Source: Paenibacillus taiwanensis DSM 18679 (GTDB taxonomy: Bacteria > Bacillota > Bacilli > Paenibacillales > Paenibacillaceae). From it: a stretch of DNA of 64,000 bases. This document shows, in pieces, positions 52,532-61,201 of the stretch. The notes under the pieces were generated by a model. The model searched no databases and was not told the DNA's origin. It saw nothing but the letters and a program-made list of their open reading frames with translations. The stretch is from positions 831,705-895,704 of the forward strand of contig NZ_KE384306.1 of assembly GCF_000425125.1 (NCBI RefSeq). The letters run 5' to 3'. Position 1 is the stretch's first letter. Each line of letters begins with the position of its first letter. A program made the position numbers and the translations under genes.

Positions 52532-53083
52532 ATGGTTGACGTGTTGTCAAAGCTAATAGGATTCATTATTGCTATTTTGCTTCTATTTATATTTCCATTA
52601 CAACAATCATACGCCAGGCAGGCCGACATTCAGTATTTACATGTGTTTAAGAGTACGACTGAATTTACGGACGCCATTCGGGATATGGGTTATATTACAC
52701 CGCGTATGTGGCTAGATTTTCAAGATGAGCTTACGCAGCTTGGTATAATGATGGATATTAAGATGGAGCATTCTGCGAAGCGATATGATCCAATTTACGA
52801 TGACCCATTAAAGCCAGAGAGCTTTCATGAGGAATTTCTTGTTCGCCATGAAGTCACAAATACAGCAGATATTATGCAAATTTTATTTCCGCATAGTGCG
52901 GAGCCGAATGAAGCGTTAACTCGCCGATACACGCTGAAGACAGGCGACTTCATACAAGTAAAGGTGACTAATAGGCAGCAACTGGCGGCTGATGTGTTGT
53001 TGGAATGGTTGACGTCATCATTTTCAGAATGGAAGCGAATTGACGTTTCTGTTGGAGGAATGGTACGTAATGAAGATTATTAA
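52532..53083 (+). CDS. Secreted or membrane-anchored protein of the pilus-like operon
   Basis: A 183-residue protein I do not recognise. An N-terminal hydrophobic helix (about 7-24, LIGFIIAILLLFIFPLQQ) is followed by SYA-RQ, which could be a signal-peptide cleavage site. The remainder is a mixed polar domain (DIQYLHVFKSTTEFTDAIRD, YTLKTGDFIQVKV). By position and topology it may be a minor pilin-like or assembly protein. It starts 11 bases after the previous stop and overlaps the next gene by 14 bases. Confidence 0.6.
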   Translation: MVDVLSKLIGFIIAILLLFIFPLQQSYARQADIQYLHVFKSTTEFTDAIRDMGYITPRMWLDFQDELTQLGIMMDIKMEHSAKRYDPIYDDPLKPESFHEEFLVRHEVTNTADIMQILFPHSAEPNEALTRRYTLKTGDFIQVKVTNRQQLAADVLLEWLTSSFSEWKRIDVSVGGMVRNEDY

Positions 53084-54041
53084 GTTCGCACTCATAATGG
53101 CTGCCGTCAGTTTGCCGTGGTTTTGGAATAATCGTTTACAGGCCGAGGAGCAGCTACATCATTTGCGTTCTGTACAATCGTACAATTATTTTTTGGACAC
53201 TGCCGTTGATGATGCGGCGGCAACTCTCCATGCTAATCCAACAGACATCGATGCGCAGATGGGTTACGAATCGCCAAAGCACATTACAATTAATAAAGAT
53301 GCTGCACTGCGAGCGTTTATGGAAACGTTGTTTATAAATATTAGTATTGTGGATGACCGAATTAGCCAGGATATGCTGGCATCTTATATTCCAGCAATCG
53401 CAATAGTGGGCTATGATGGACTTGATATATGGACAGAGGAGGCCTATGTTGATCGTGAGGGGATCTCACATTTAAAACATGTATGGCTTCCTAAAATTCC
53501 TTTTACTCATACTGATCAAAAAGGTAATGTTTATGCTTTTACACTAGACGATTATGTAACGGTATATCAGCCTGAGCTAAAGCAGTGGATTAAAGGCTAC
53601 CAGCGAGAGCTTATGCAGCATTCAACGTTACCTCTGTTAAGGGATCAAACTCTGTTCGAATCAGTACGGCGCACGACGATCGTAAATAAGGTTCAGGAAG
53701 AGCTTGCTTACCGAGTGAATAGGAACAATAATAATTCAAAACGGATAGGTACAGCATATAAGTTTACGTTTCCTACTATATCAGGAGAAGAATGGGCCAA
53801 TTCTATAAACGACGTTGGTGTACTAGCTTGTGTACAGGACCTTCCGATGGGGGCTTATAAGTTTAATAACTATGCGATTGGTGGTGCCCGATTAGTACGA
53901 AACCATTTATTTTATGGGACTATACGGGATGGGGTTAAGATAGCCCTTCCCGAGTCATGTAAACCACTTGTTGTGGAGGAGGTGCTGGCCAATTCCAGAG
54001 CAGCTGCGAAGCGAGGTTATTTCGTAAAGCGCTGTTTATAG
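53070..54041 (+). CDS. Membrane-anchored protein ending the pilus-like operon
   Basis: A 323-residue protein not recognised by family. The N-terminus has a short membrane helix (about 5-20, KFALIMAAVSLPWFW), then LQAEEQLHHLRSVQSYNYFLDTA, a helix typical of TadE/minor-pilin stalks, and a large extracytoplasmic domain with aromatic-rich segments. Its only two cysteines are distal (VGVLACVQD, LPESCKPL), plus a C-terminal RCL. It could be a tip or adhesin-like component. ATG at 53070 follows GGAGGAATGG; the upstream in-frame start lies inside the previous gene. No terminator is obvious after it. Confidence 0.6.
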   Translation: MKIIKFALIMAAVSLPWFWNNRLQAEEQLHHLRSVQSYNYFLDTAVDDAAATLHANPTDIDAQMGYESPKHITINKDAALRAFMETLFINISIVDDRISQDMLASYIPAIAIVGYDGLDIWTEEAYVDREGISHLKHVWLPKIPFTHTDQKGNVYAFTLDDYVTVYQPELKQWIKGYQRELMQHSTLPLLRDQTLFESVRRTTIVNKVQEELAYRVNRNNNNSKRIGTAYKFTFPTISGEEWANSINDVGVLACVQDLPMGAYKFNNYAIGGARLVRNHLFYGTIRDGVKIALPESCKPLVVEEVLANSRAAAKRGYFVKRCL

Positions 54042-54141
54042 TTGATACGAGGATTATGGCATAGGAGGGCATGTCTCTTTTCAAATTGTAAAATTCGTGA
54101 TAAACTAGCGTAGCAATCAAATTATTGTCATAGTTATCCAT

Positions 54142-54230
54142 CACTAGGGGGGCCGTATATCGGCTGAGATGAAGTGTAAGCTTCGGACCCTTAGCACCTG
54201 ATCTGGATCATGCCAGCGTAGGGAAGTGTG
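54142..54230 (+). promoter_or_regulatory. TPP riboswitch (THI element)
   Basis: The conserved thi-box features are present in order: the GGGGGGCC P1/P2 start, CTGAGAT at 54164-54170, ACCCTTAGCACCTGATCTGG across 54188-54205, and GCGTAGGGAAGTG at 54216-54228. It binds thiamine pyrophosphate and turns down the downstream thiamine genes. Confidence 0.95.
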
Positions 54231-54408
54231 GATTGGAATTCTTCAAGTGAGTCAGGCTGACGCTCCGAATTTGTGGTATTATGTTGCAACGTGGCATTAT
54301 TTCCATTCGAAGTGTATTAGTGTGAACTAATAAACGACCTGATTCCACTAGGTGCTCCTTACTTTCAATGGGAATTGGAAGTAAGCTGCTGAATGAGGCC
54401 AATCTTTA
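54231..54408 (+). other. Linker between riboswitch aptamer and terminator
   Basis: About 180 bases without a gene. It contains hairpins such as TATTAG/CTAATA near 54316-54333 and CTTACTTTC/GGAAGTAAG near 54358-54384. It may form the alternative pairing that decides termination, although it is long for a TPP expression platform. Confidence 0.45.
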
Positions 54409-54436
54409 ACCACTCTCTATGTGAGAGTGGTTTTTT
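54409..54436 (+). terminator. Riboswitch-controlled intrinsic terminator
   Basis: A perfect 9-bp stem ACCACTCTC/GAGAGTGGT with a 5-base loop and six Ts, 50 bases before the first thiamine gene. Confidence 0.85.
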
Positions 54437-54484
54437 GTGTTATCCCACGTATCTACACTCTGTAAAATGAGAGGTGAGAGCAAC

Positions 54485-55099
54485 GTGATTGTACCGTGGC
54501 TTCATATTGTTACACCTGAAGGGTTGTCTGGGAACGATATCGTTCAGACCGTGAAGATAATTGCTCATAAGGTAGACGCCGTCCATCTGCGTCAGAAACA
54601 GTGGAGTGCTCGCCAAATGTGGAGCGTTTTGGAAGAAGCGAGGCTAGAGGGTATTCCGATGCATAAGTGGATTGTAAACGATCGTGCGGATGTGGCGGCT
54701 TCCTGTGGCGCGCGTGGTGTCCATTTGGCCTATCACAGCGTACCAATTCATGCAATAAGACCAGTATATCCGCAGTTGACAGTAGGGGTATCTGTACATA
54801 GTCCGATGGAGCTTACGTCTTGTGTGATGGGCGGTGCTGATTATGCGCTGTACGGACATATTTACGAGACAGCATGCAAGCCAGGTTTAGCTGGCCGTGG
54901 ACTTCAGGGCTTGATGTCATGCAGACAGTTAAGCGCCATTCCTATTATTGCTATTGGTGGAATTACACCAGAGCGAGTTTCGAGTGTAATACAGGCAGGC
55001 GCTTCTGGAGTTGCGGTTATGTCACCGATATGGGAGACATCTTCACCTTTGAATATGGTGCTGCGTTATAGAGACGCCATGCATGCCCTTGTTCCTTGA
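54485..55099 (+). CDS. tenI: TenI-like thiazole tautomerase (ThiE-related)
   Basis: A 204-residue TIM-barrel protein of the ThiE/TenI superfamily. Motifs: VDAVHLRQKQWSARQ, KWIVNDRADVAASCGARGVHLAYHS, VGVSVHSPMEL, YALYGHIYETACKPGLAGRGL, PIIAIGGITPERV. As the first gene before thiO-thiS-thiG, and with a separate ThiE at the end of the operon, it is best read as TenI, which aromatises the thiazole phosphate carboxylate made by ThiG. The start is GTG at 54485 with AGAGGTGAG six bases upstream; earlier in-frame codons overlap the terminator. Confidence 0.85.
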   Translation: MIVPWLHIVTPEGLSGNDIVQTVKIIAHKVDAVHLRQKQWSARQMWSVLEEARLEGIPMHKWIVNDRADVAASCGARGVHLAYHSVPIHAIRPVYPQLTVGVSVHSPMELTSCVMGGADYALYGHIYETACKPGLAGRGLQGLMSCRQLSAIPIIAIGGITPERVSSVIQAGASGVAVMSPIWETSSPLNMVLRYRDAMHALVP

Positions 55100-55142
55100 G
55101 TCGCTGTTGGGCCGCTTATGACGATAGAAAGGAGAAACACAT

Positions 55143-56318
55143 ATGACAACATCTGGACTTTCAGCTTCAAGTGTAAACAGGAATCACGTTGATTTGATTG
55201 TTGTAGGAGGGGGAGTAATCGGTTGCGCAATCGCTTATGAGGCGGCTTTAACGGGGATGCAAGTAATCGTGCTAGAAAGAGACCGTATCGGGTACGGAGC
55301 CTCTAGGGCTGCGGCAGGGATGCTGGCGCCGGTTGCAGAGTGTATTCAGCAGGATGAACTGGCACAATTTGCTTGTACGAGTCATGACCTATTCCCAGGA
55401 TGGAGTGAGCAGCTATGGGAGTTGTCGCAAGTGGATCTTGAACTGCATCTGCGAGGAATTCATGTTCCTGTGATGAAGGGAAGCGACCACACAATAACGG
55501 AGCTTCAGCTTCGTAAAGCAGCTCTACTACATCCAGCTGGAATGCATTATGGGATGGAGTGGATTAGCGATGCGAAGCTCCAAGCGTTCCCCTATTATCA
55601 CGGCTCTGACGTGGAAGGGGTGTATGTGCTTCCTAAAGAAGGCCATTTATCTCCGACCAAATTGACGGAAGCTTTGTTTACAGCGGGCAAAAGACGAGGT
55701 GTCCAATTCCATGAACACGAGCAAGTGGTGGACTTCATTATCCATAATGGCCGTATCCAAGGTGTCAAGACGGGATCAGGCGAATGGTACAGTGATCACG
55801 TCATCATCTGTTCTGGATTAGATAGTCATTTGTTAACGGATAAATGTGGAATTCATCTTCCACTCCACCCCGTGAAGGGCGAATTGGTTGTTGTTCGATC
55901 CAAATTAGCTATATCCACAGTAGTGCATGGGGACGGTGTATACATCGTACCAAAGAGTGGAGGTCGTATTTTTATTGGTGCCACCTCTTATCCGAACCGA
56001 TATGACCAAATGGTTGAAGTTGGTTCTGTAATGAAGCTTATGGAAAAGGCATGTCGCTGTATTCCTGAATTGGAGCATTCCGAGTGGGAGCAAGCGTGGT
56101 CTGGCCTCCGTCCTGCAACGGCAGATGGACTTCCCTATTTGGGGCCGATATCGCATATTAAAGGTCTTTGGATAGCGGCGGGCCATTTTAGAAACGGGAT
56201 TTTGTTAAGTGCCGCTACAGCAATCGGTATGGCAAGGTGGCTAGCAACAGGTGAGGTGCCGTGGTTGTGGATGGATGCGTTCAGTCCCGAACGCAGCAAA
56301 GCTACGCGATTGGCGTGA
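55143..56318 (+). CDS. thiO: Glycine oxidase ThiO
   Basis: A 391-residue FAD-dependent oxidase. The dinucleotide-binding motif LIVVGGGVIGCAIAYEAA lies at about 18-35, with the acidic end of the ADP-binding strand in VIVLERDRIG. SRAAAGMLAPVAE is a conserved ThiO motif, and GLRPATADGLPYLGPI with AAGHFRNGILLS closes the FAD site. It converts glycine to iminoglyoxylate (dehydroglycine), the glycine-derived donor for thiazole synthesis by ThiG. It lies 43 bases after tenI with AAAGGAG upstream. Confidence 0.93.
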   Translation: MTTSGLSASSVNRNHVDLIVVGGGVIGCAIAYEAALTGMQVIVLERDRIGYGASRAAAGMLAPVAECIQQDELAQFACTSHDLFPGWSEQLWELSQVDLELHLRGIHVPVMKGSDHTITELQLRKAALLHPAGMHYGMEWISDAKLQAFPYYHGSDVEGVYVLPKEGHLSPTKLTEALFTAGKRRGVQFHEHEQVVDFIIHNGRIQGVKTGSGEWYSDHVIICSGLDSHLLTDKCGIHLPLHPVKGELVVVRSKLAISTVVHGDGVYIVPKSGGRIFIGATSYPNRYDQMVEVGSVMKLMEKACRCIPELEHSEWEQAWSGLRPATADGLPYLGPISHIKGLWIAAGHFRNGILLSAATAIGMARWLATGEVPWLWMDAFSPERSKATRLA

Positions 56319-56349
56319 ATGCGCAATGATTTAATTAGGAGGGTGTACG

Positions 56350-56553
56350 ATGGAAGTAAAGGTAAATGGTCATTCTATGGAATTATCGTTGCAGGAGGCA
56401 CACATCCAGCATCTGATGGAACATTTGCAAATGACACATCGAATAGTCATTGTTGAACATAACGGCACAATTGTACCTAAACATAAATACGATGCGACCC
56501 CGATTATGAACGGGGATCGTATTGAAATTGTACATTTTGTTGGAGGAGGCTGA
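56350..56553 (+). CDS. thiS: Sulfur carrier protein ThiS
   Basis: A 67-residue ubiquitin-like protein ending VHFVGGG; the C-terminal Gly-Gly is adenylated and thiocarboxylated to carry sulfur to Thi[15 protein letters not shown] is the family C-terminal signature. ATTAGGAGGG precedes the ATG. It lies between thiO and thiG as usual. The activating enzyme ThiF is not encoded in this window, so a ThiF or MoeB homologue elsewhere is required. Confidence 0.93.
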   Translation: MEVKVNGHSMELSLQEAHIQHLMEHLQMTHRIVIVEHNGTIVPKHKYDATPIMNGDRIEIVHFVGGG

Positions 56554-56560
56554 TTACATA

Positions 56561-57337
56561 ATGAAATCATCACATTTACAAATAGGGTCCCATCGCTTTC
56601 AATCACGTTTGTTGTTAGGAACAGGTAAATTTTCAAGCTTTGAAGTGCAGCAGCAAGCAGTTAAAGTGTCTGAGACTCAAATATTAACGTTTGCTGTACG
56701 TCGGATGAACATATTTGATCCTAATCAACCTAACTTTTTGGAACAACTTGATCTATCCCAATATTCATTGCTGCCCAACACCGCAGGAGCATCTAATGCA
56801 GAAGAAGCTGTTCGAATTGCACGTCTTGCACAAGCTTCTGGGTTGTGTGACATGATTAAAGTTGAGGTAATTGGAGATGCGAAGACACTGCTTCCAGATC
56901 CGATCGAAACATATCGTGCTTGCGAGCAATTGCTAAAAGAAGGCTTTACTGTACTTCCTTACATATCAGACGATGTTATTTTGGCGAAAAGACTGCAAGA
57001 GCTAGGGGTCCACGCTATTATGCCTGGTGCGTCTCCGATCGGAGCAGGATTAGGTTTGCTGAACCCTCATTACTTATCGTTTATTATCGAACAAGCGACT
57101 GTCCCTGTTATCATTGATGCGGGAATCGGTACCCCAGGAGATGCAGCTAAGGCAATGGAGCTTGGTGCAGACGGGGTGTTGTTAAATACGGCCGTGGCGG
57201 GAGCGAAAGATCCCGTTATGATGGCGGAGGCCATGAAGCTAGCTGTTCAAGCCGGACGACTCGGGTATGATGCAGGCCGAATCCCGATGAAACGTTATGC
57301 ATCGGCAAGCAGTCCGATTGAAGGGCTGCCCGTATGA
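56561..57337 (+). CDS. thiG: Thiazole synthase ThiG
   Basis: A 258-residue TIM-barrel enzyme that condenses deoxyxylulose phosphate, iminoglyoxylate and ThiS thiocarboxylate to the thiazole phosphate. Motifs: [68 protein letters not shown] (active-site Lys), [20 protein letters not shown], and [16 protein letters not shown]. The start at 56561 follows a GGAGGAGG site and is eight bases after thiS; an in-frame TTG-type start inside thiS is unlikely. Its stop overlaps the thiD ATG by four bases. Confidence 0.95.
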   Translation: MKSSHLQIGSHRFQSRLLLGTGKFSSFEVQQQAVKVSETQILTFAVRRMNIFDPNQPNFLEQLDLSQYSLLPNTAGASNAEEAVRIARLAQASGLCDMIKVEVIGDAKTLLPDPIETYRACEQLLKEGFTVLPYISDDVILAKRLQELGVHAIMPGASPIGAGLGLLNPHYLSFIIEQATVPVIIDAGIGTPGDAAKAMELGADGVLLNTAVAGAKDPVMMAEAMKLAVQAGRLGYDAGRIPMKRYASASSPIEGLPV

Positions 57338-58311
57338 TTGTTGTTTCCAAAGATGCTCCTCACCTCAATGAGCGTAGAAGAAGTGAGCATGGACAGGAGC
57401 AAGAGCTATTTAATTGGATGGATCATCAGTGGCAAATGGGCGGCGCGTCAGCATTTATGGACATTTCTCAATTGTCACTAGCCCGTGTTCCACGCGCACT
57501 TACGATTGCAGGATCGGATAGCAGTGGTGGTGCGGGAATACAGGCGGATATTAAAACCTTTCAAGAGTGCGGAGCTTATGGTATGTCAGTCATTACGGCG
57601 ATAACTTCTCAGAATACGAATGGGGTTCGAGATGTTCATGTTATTCCTGTTGAACATATCGTTTCACAAATCGATGCTGTGCAAGAAGATATTGTCCCAG
57701 ATGCTATCAAAACGGGTATGCTGGTAGACGAGGTGACGATACGTACAATTAGCGATAAAATGAAAGCTTTTGGGTGGTCAAATGTAGTGGTAGACCCTGT
57801 TATGATCGCAAAAGGGGGCGCGTCGCTTTTGAGTCTTTCCGCAATTGATACGCTGAGAAAGGAACTGTTGCCGCTGACCACTATAGTGACACCTAACATA
57901 CCTGAAGCAGAAGTGTTGGCAAATATGAAGATTCACACATTTGAAGATCGCATACAGGCGGCAGCGCGTATTCATGCAAATGGGGTTCCATATGTGTTTA
58001 TCAAGGGCGGACACGATAATACCTGGTCCACGTGTGATGATTTGCTTTACGATGGTTCCGCAACATGGTGGTTCTCTAGTGAGAGAAGAATTACACCTCA
58101 CACACATGGAACTGGCTGCACGATATCGGCAGCGATGACTGCTTTTCTTGCAGGTGGTGCGTCTGTTGCTCAAGCTGTATTGCTTGCAAAACAGTTTGTG
58201 TACGCTGCAATTCGTGAACCGTTGAATATCGGTCATGGCCACGGGCCAGTCAATCACTGGGCACATCGACAAAGAAATGCAAAGGGGCGTGATTATGATA
58301 AATCAAACTAG
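57334..58311 (+). CDS. thiD: Hydroxymethylpyrimidine/phosphomethylpyrimidine kinase with N-terminal extension
   Basis: A 325-residue ThiD that phosphorylates HMP twice to HMP-PP. The ribokinase-fold core begins at about residue 52 with [23 protein letters not shown] and includes [28 protein letters not shown] and the anion hole [12 protein letters not shown]. It carries about 50 extra N-terminal residues ([20 protein letters not shown] region) not usual for ThiD. The ATGA overlap with thiG supports 57334 as the start; internal ATGs at 57436 and 57457 lack a ribosome-binding site. The extension's role is unknown. Confidence 0.92.
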   Translation: MIVVSKDAPHLNERRRSEHGQEQELFNWMDHQWQMGGASAFMDISQLSLARVPRALTIAGSDSSGGAGIQADIKTFQECGAYGMSVITAITSQNTNGVRDVHVIPVEHIVSQIDAVQEDIVPDAIKTGMLVDEVTIRTISDKMKAFGWSNVVVDPVMIAKGGASLLSLSAIDTLRKELLPLTTIVTPNIPEAEVLANMKIHTFEDRIQAAARIHANGVPYVFIKGGHDNTWSTCDDLLYDGSATWWFSSERRITPHTHGTGCTISAAMTAFLAGGASVAQAVLLAKQFVYAAIREPLNIGHGHGPVNHWAHRQRNAKGRDYDKSN

Positions 58312-58963
58312 CGAGCGCAGCCTTCGACAGCAATTAAAGCTTATGTTTGTGGCGGGGACGGTCAACTGCCCATTAGGCTTGGAACATACGCTGCTAGCTG
58401 CCTTGAAAGGGGGGATAACCTCTTTTCAATGGCGGGAGAAAAGTTATGAATCGGTGCTGACTGCCGCGCAAAAAACAGTCGTGGGACGTCATATCCGTCA
58501 ATGGTGTGCTGCTCACAAAGTTATGTTTATTGTAAATGATGATGTCCATTTGGCTGTAGAGCTGGGCGCAGATGGAGTTCATCTTGGACAAGAAGATATG
58601 TCGCTCTTTCACGCGAGACAAATATTGCCGCAGCATGTTATTATCGGAGTGTCCGCTCATGATGTGGAGGAAGCAAGGCAGGCTGTTGCGGATGGTGCTA
58701 ATTATTTGGGCGTGGGACCGATGTTTCATACACTTACTAAACCGGACATTCAGCAGGTTTCAGGGCCATCTGTTATTGCTTCGATCCGTGCCGCCAAGCT
58801 AGATATACCGATAGTAGGCATAGGTGGTATTCGCAAGGAAAGAGTAAAGCAAGTTATGGATTCTGGCGCAGATGGAATTGCGGTGGTACAGGCGATCTCG
58901 GCAGCAGGCGAAATAGAGCAGGCGGCAAGCGAGTTGTACGCATGTGTAAGCAGTAGGGAATAG
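58295..58963 (+). CDS. thiE: Thiamine-phosphate synthase ThiE
   Basis: A 222-residue TIM-barrel enzyme joining HMP-PP and thiazole phosphate to thiamine phosphate. Motifs: FQWREKSYESV, FIVNDDVHLAVELGADGVHLGQEDM, IIGVSAHDVEEARQAVADGANYLGVGPMF, TKPDIQQVSG, IVGIGGIRKERV and GADGIAVVQAIS. It overlaps the thiD end by 17 bases; ATG at 58295 has AAAGGGG upstream. Last gene of the thiamine operon. The classic QxRxK motif reads QWREK and is intact. Confidence 0.94.
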   Translation: MINQTSERSLRQQLKLMFVAGTVNCPLGLEHTLLAALKGGITSFQWREKSYESVLTAAQKTVVGRHIRQWCAAHKVMFIVNDDVHLAVELGADGVHLGQEDMSLFHARQILPQHVIIGVSAHDVEEARQAVADGANYLGVGPMFHTLTKPDIQQVSGPSVIASIRAAKLDIPIVGIGGIRKERVKQVMDSGADGIAVVQAISAAGEIEQAASELYACVSSRE

Positions 58964-58991
58964 TGGTGCCTCGTGAGAGGGGGAGCATGAC

Positions 58992-60194
58992 GTGTGGCGA
59001 AGGTGGCGTTCAGTGGGTGGAGTATTTGTTACAGCGTTGAAACTAGGTTTAACATCTTTTGGCGGTCCAGTTGCACATATTGGCTTTTTTCATAAAGAGT
59101 ATGTTGAACGTCTAAAATGGGTAAATGAGACGCAATTCGGCAATTTAAATGCCTTGTGTCAAATTATGCCGGGACCCTCTAGTAGCCAGCTTGGGATTGG
59201 AATCGGAATGTTAAGAGCTGGTTGGTTAGGTGGGGCTGCTGCTTGGTTAGGTTTTACATTGCCTTCCGCCTGTTTGTTATTGTCGTTTGCCCTTGGGCTT
59301 GAGACATGGAGCTCCGGCCAAACAGGATGGCTTCAAGGTCTATTGTTGGTCGCAGTAGCTGTAGTTGCACATGCAGTATGGGGAATGGCAAAGCATTTTA
59401 CACCTGATCGGGAGCGGATGAGCATAGCAGTTGCTGCGTTAGCTGCAAGCTATTTTTTTGCCTCACCCTATATAGGGGTAGTTATTATGCTCATAGCGGC
59501 ATGTGCGGGTTGTTGGCTTTATCGCAATGAAGATATAAAAGTTAAGCCAGTTGATCATGAGATGAACGCTCCCTTGATATCGCGGACGAGTGGTATCGTC
59601 AGTTTAGGCGTACTTATAGGTGGACTATGTCTGCTTCCGTGGCTCGTTTCCTGGTCTTCAGGGATTGCTTTAAGTTTATTTGACATGATGTTTAGAACGG
59701 GCTCCCTTGTATTCGGCGGAGGTCATGTTGTGCTGCCGCTAATTAAAAGTGAGCTTGCTCATATGGGATGGCTGACGGAAGAAACCATTGTAGCTGGATA
59801 CGGCGCAGCCCAAGCAGTACCTGGTCCTCTATTTACATATGCCGCGTATATAGGCGCATCCATCGGGAATGGGGGCCAAGCTATCTTATTCGGAATGATT
59901 GCGCTAGTTGGCATCTTTCTTCCTTCTTATTTGATGATGGGAGCAGCGCTTCCTTTTATAGAACACATTTATCGTATCGTTTGGATATCCAGGGCGTTAA
60001 AAGGCGCAAATGCTGCGGTAGTCGGACTATTGATCGCGGCGTGGTACGATCCAATATTTACGACGGCGGTGCAGACACCGCTCCAATTTGTCGTTGCAGT
60101 AACTGCACTTGTATTACTCGTATATTGGAAATTACCTTCGTGGAGCATTGTAATTGCCGCTGCTCTCACGGGGTCATTGCTGTTTACACCATAA
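58992..60194 (+). CDS. chrA: Chromate transporter, full-length (two CHR domains)
   Basis: A 400-residue membrane protein of the CHR family with a duplicated architecture of about ten segments. The first half has LGLTSFGGPVAHIGFFHKEYVE and CQIMPGPSSSQLGIGIG; the second has GSLVFGGGHVVLPLI and GYGAAQAVPGPLFTYAAYIGASIG, the paired GGP/PGP signatures. It probably exports chromate or a similar oxyanion by proton antiport. The start is GTG at 58992. It follows thiE by 28 bases and might be read from the thiamine operon, but no functional link is known. Many Bacilli have two half-length ChrA genes instead of one fused gene. Confidence 0.87.
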   Translation: MWRRWRSVGGVFVTALKLGLTSFGGPVAHIGFFHKEYVERLKWVNETQFGNLNALCQIMPGPSSSQLGIGIGMLRAGWLGGAAAWLGFTLPSACLLLSFALGLETWSSGQTGWLQGLLLVAVAVVAHAVWGMAKHFTPDRERMSIAVAALAASYFFASPYIGVVIMLIAACAGCWLYRNEDIKVKPVDHEMNAPLISRTSGIVSLGVLIGGLCLLPWLVSWSSGIALSLFDMMFRTGSLVFGGGHVVLPLIKSELAHMGWLTEETIVAGYGAAQAVPGPLFTYAAYIGASIGNGGQAILFGMIALVGIFLPSYLMMGAALPFIEHIYRIVWISRALKGANAAVVGLLIAAWYDPIFTTAVQTPLQFVVAVTALVLLVYWKLPSWSIVIAAALTGSLLFTP

Positions 60195-60354
60195 GCGGCA
60201 TGTCCTCCTGTAGAAACGATCTCAGTGCGAGAATAATATGTATAAATATATAAATTAATACACAAAATAGGTGCGCGCATGCATTAGACTTTAGAATGGC
60301 TTATCTTACATTTTTCATTTTAGAAGGTAAGTAGGTAAGCAGTAAGGATGATGA

Positions 60355-61143
60355 ATGATGACGTTGCCTATTCATATATGGTTGCTGGATGATGGAACGA
60401 AGCTTGCTGAAGACGCGGTCCAGTGGCTTTCGCAATTAGGTGCAGATGTACTTCGAATCGAAGAATGGAACAGTACACTTATTTGTGATCAGCTTGAGAG
60501 TGACTTGAAATTATTACATGTGGCGGCTGGCCGTAATCAAACGGTAAAGGGGCTTGTTTTGTTGTTTGTGGAAGGAGGAGAGTCGTTATCCTATCAATGG
60601 AAGACGGTCCTCAAAGAAATAGGTGTTTTTTACAAAGGAAGATCAAGTACAGAGCTGTATGGCATACAGCATCTAGCCTGTATATTATTTGTGCCACATC
60701 AGCCTGAACCCGACAGTTATACATTTTTGCTTTCGGGTGGCGATGATGTCATCCAGTTTCCATGTTCCCGCATGGAATGGGACTGTAGGGTGCAGCATAA
60801 ATGGCTGCGTGCAATGTCACAATACGATGATCCATCTGCTATATTTCAGATAGGTGATCTAATTATCGATACGCAAGCGCGTATCGTAAGTCGATGTACT
60901 ACAGAATTGCAGCTAACGACGCGTGAATATGAACTATTAGTTATTTTGGCGCAACATCATGGGCGGCCCGTTAGTCGCAAGTTCTTAATGACACATGTTT
61001 GGGGCATAGACTTTGATACTACAACCAACATAGTAGATGTCTATATACGTTATTTGCGGCGCAAGATCGATAAAGGTCGGAGCCCTAAGCTGATCCATAC
61101 CGTTCGAGGCTACGGTTATCAGCTTAAAGCTCCAACCAAGTAA
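60355..61143 (+). CDS. OmpR/PhoB-type winged-helix regulator with degenerate receiver
   Basis: A 262-residue protein. The C-terminal 100 residues (about 165-262) are a typical OmpR DNA-binding domain: LQLTTREYELLVILAQHHGRPVSR, HVWGIDFDTTTNIVDVYIRYLRRKID, IHTVRGYGYQLK. The N-terminal 160 residues start like a receiver (IHIWLLDDGTKLAEDAVQWLSQLGADV) but are longer than normal and lack a clear phospho-acceptor Asp and conserved Lys. No histidine kinase gene is adjacent. It may be a phosphorylation-independent regulator. An in-frame ATG lies one codon later. The regulated genes are unknown. Confidence 0.8.
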   Translation: MMTLPIHIWLLDDGTKLAEDAVQWLSQLGADVLRIEEWNSTLICDQLESDLKLLHVAAGRNQTVKGLVLLFVEGGESLSYQWKTVLKEIGVFYKGRSSTELYGIQHLACILFVPHQPEPDSYTFLLSGGDDVIQFPCSRMEWDCRVQHKWLRAMSQYDDPSAIFQIGDLIIDTQARIVSRCTTELQLTTREYELLVILAQHHGRPVSRKFLMTHVWGIDFDTTTNIVDVYIRYLRRKIDKGRSPKLIHTVRGYGYQLKAPTK

Positions 61144-61201
61144 GTTGTTTTCCATCTGCTTAACTAGCGACTCATAGTATCAATCGTTACAGTAATCAGC
61201 T

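Noticed and set aside
57778-58272. 164-codon minus-strand open frame opposite thiD
   Set aside because: It is fully antisense to the conserved ThiD kinase core; the translation is Cys/Arg-rich with no known motif.
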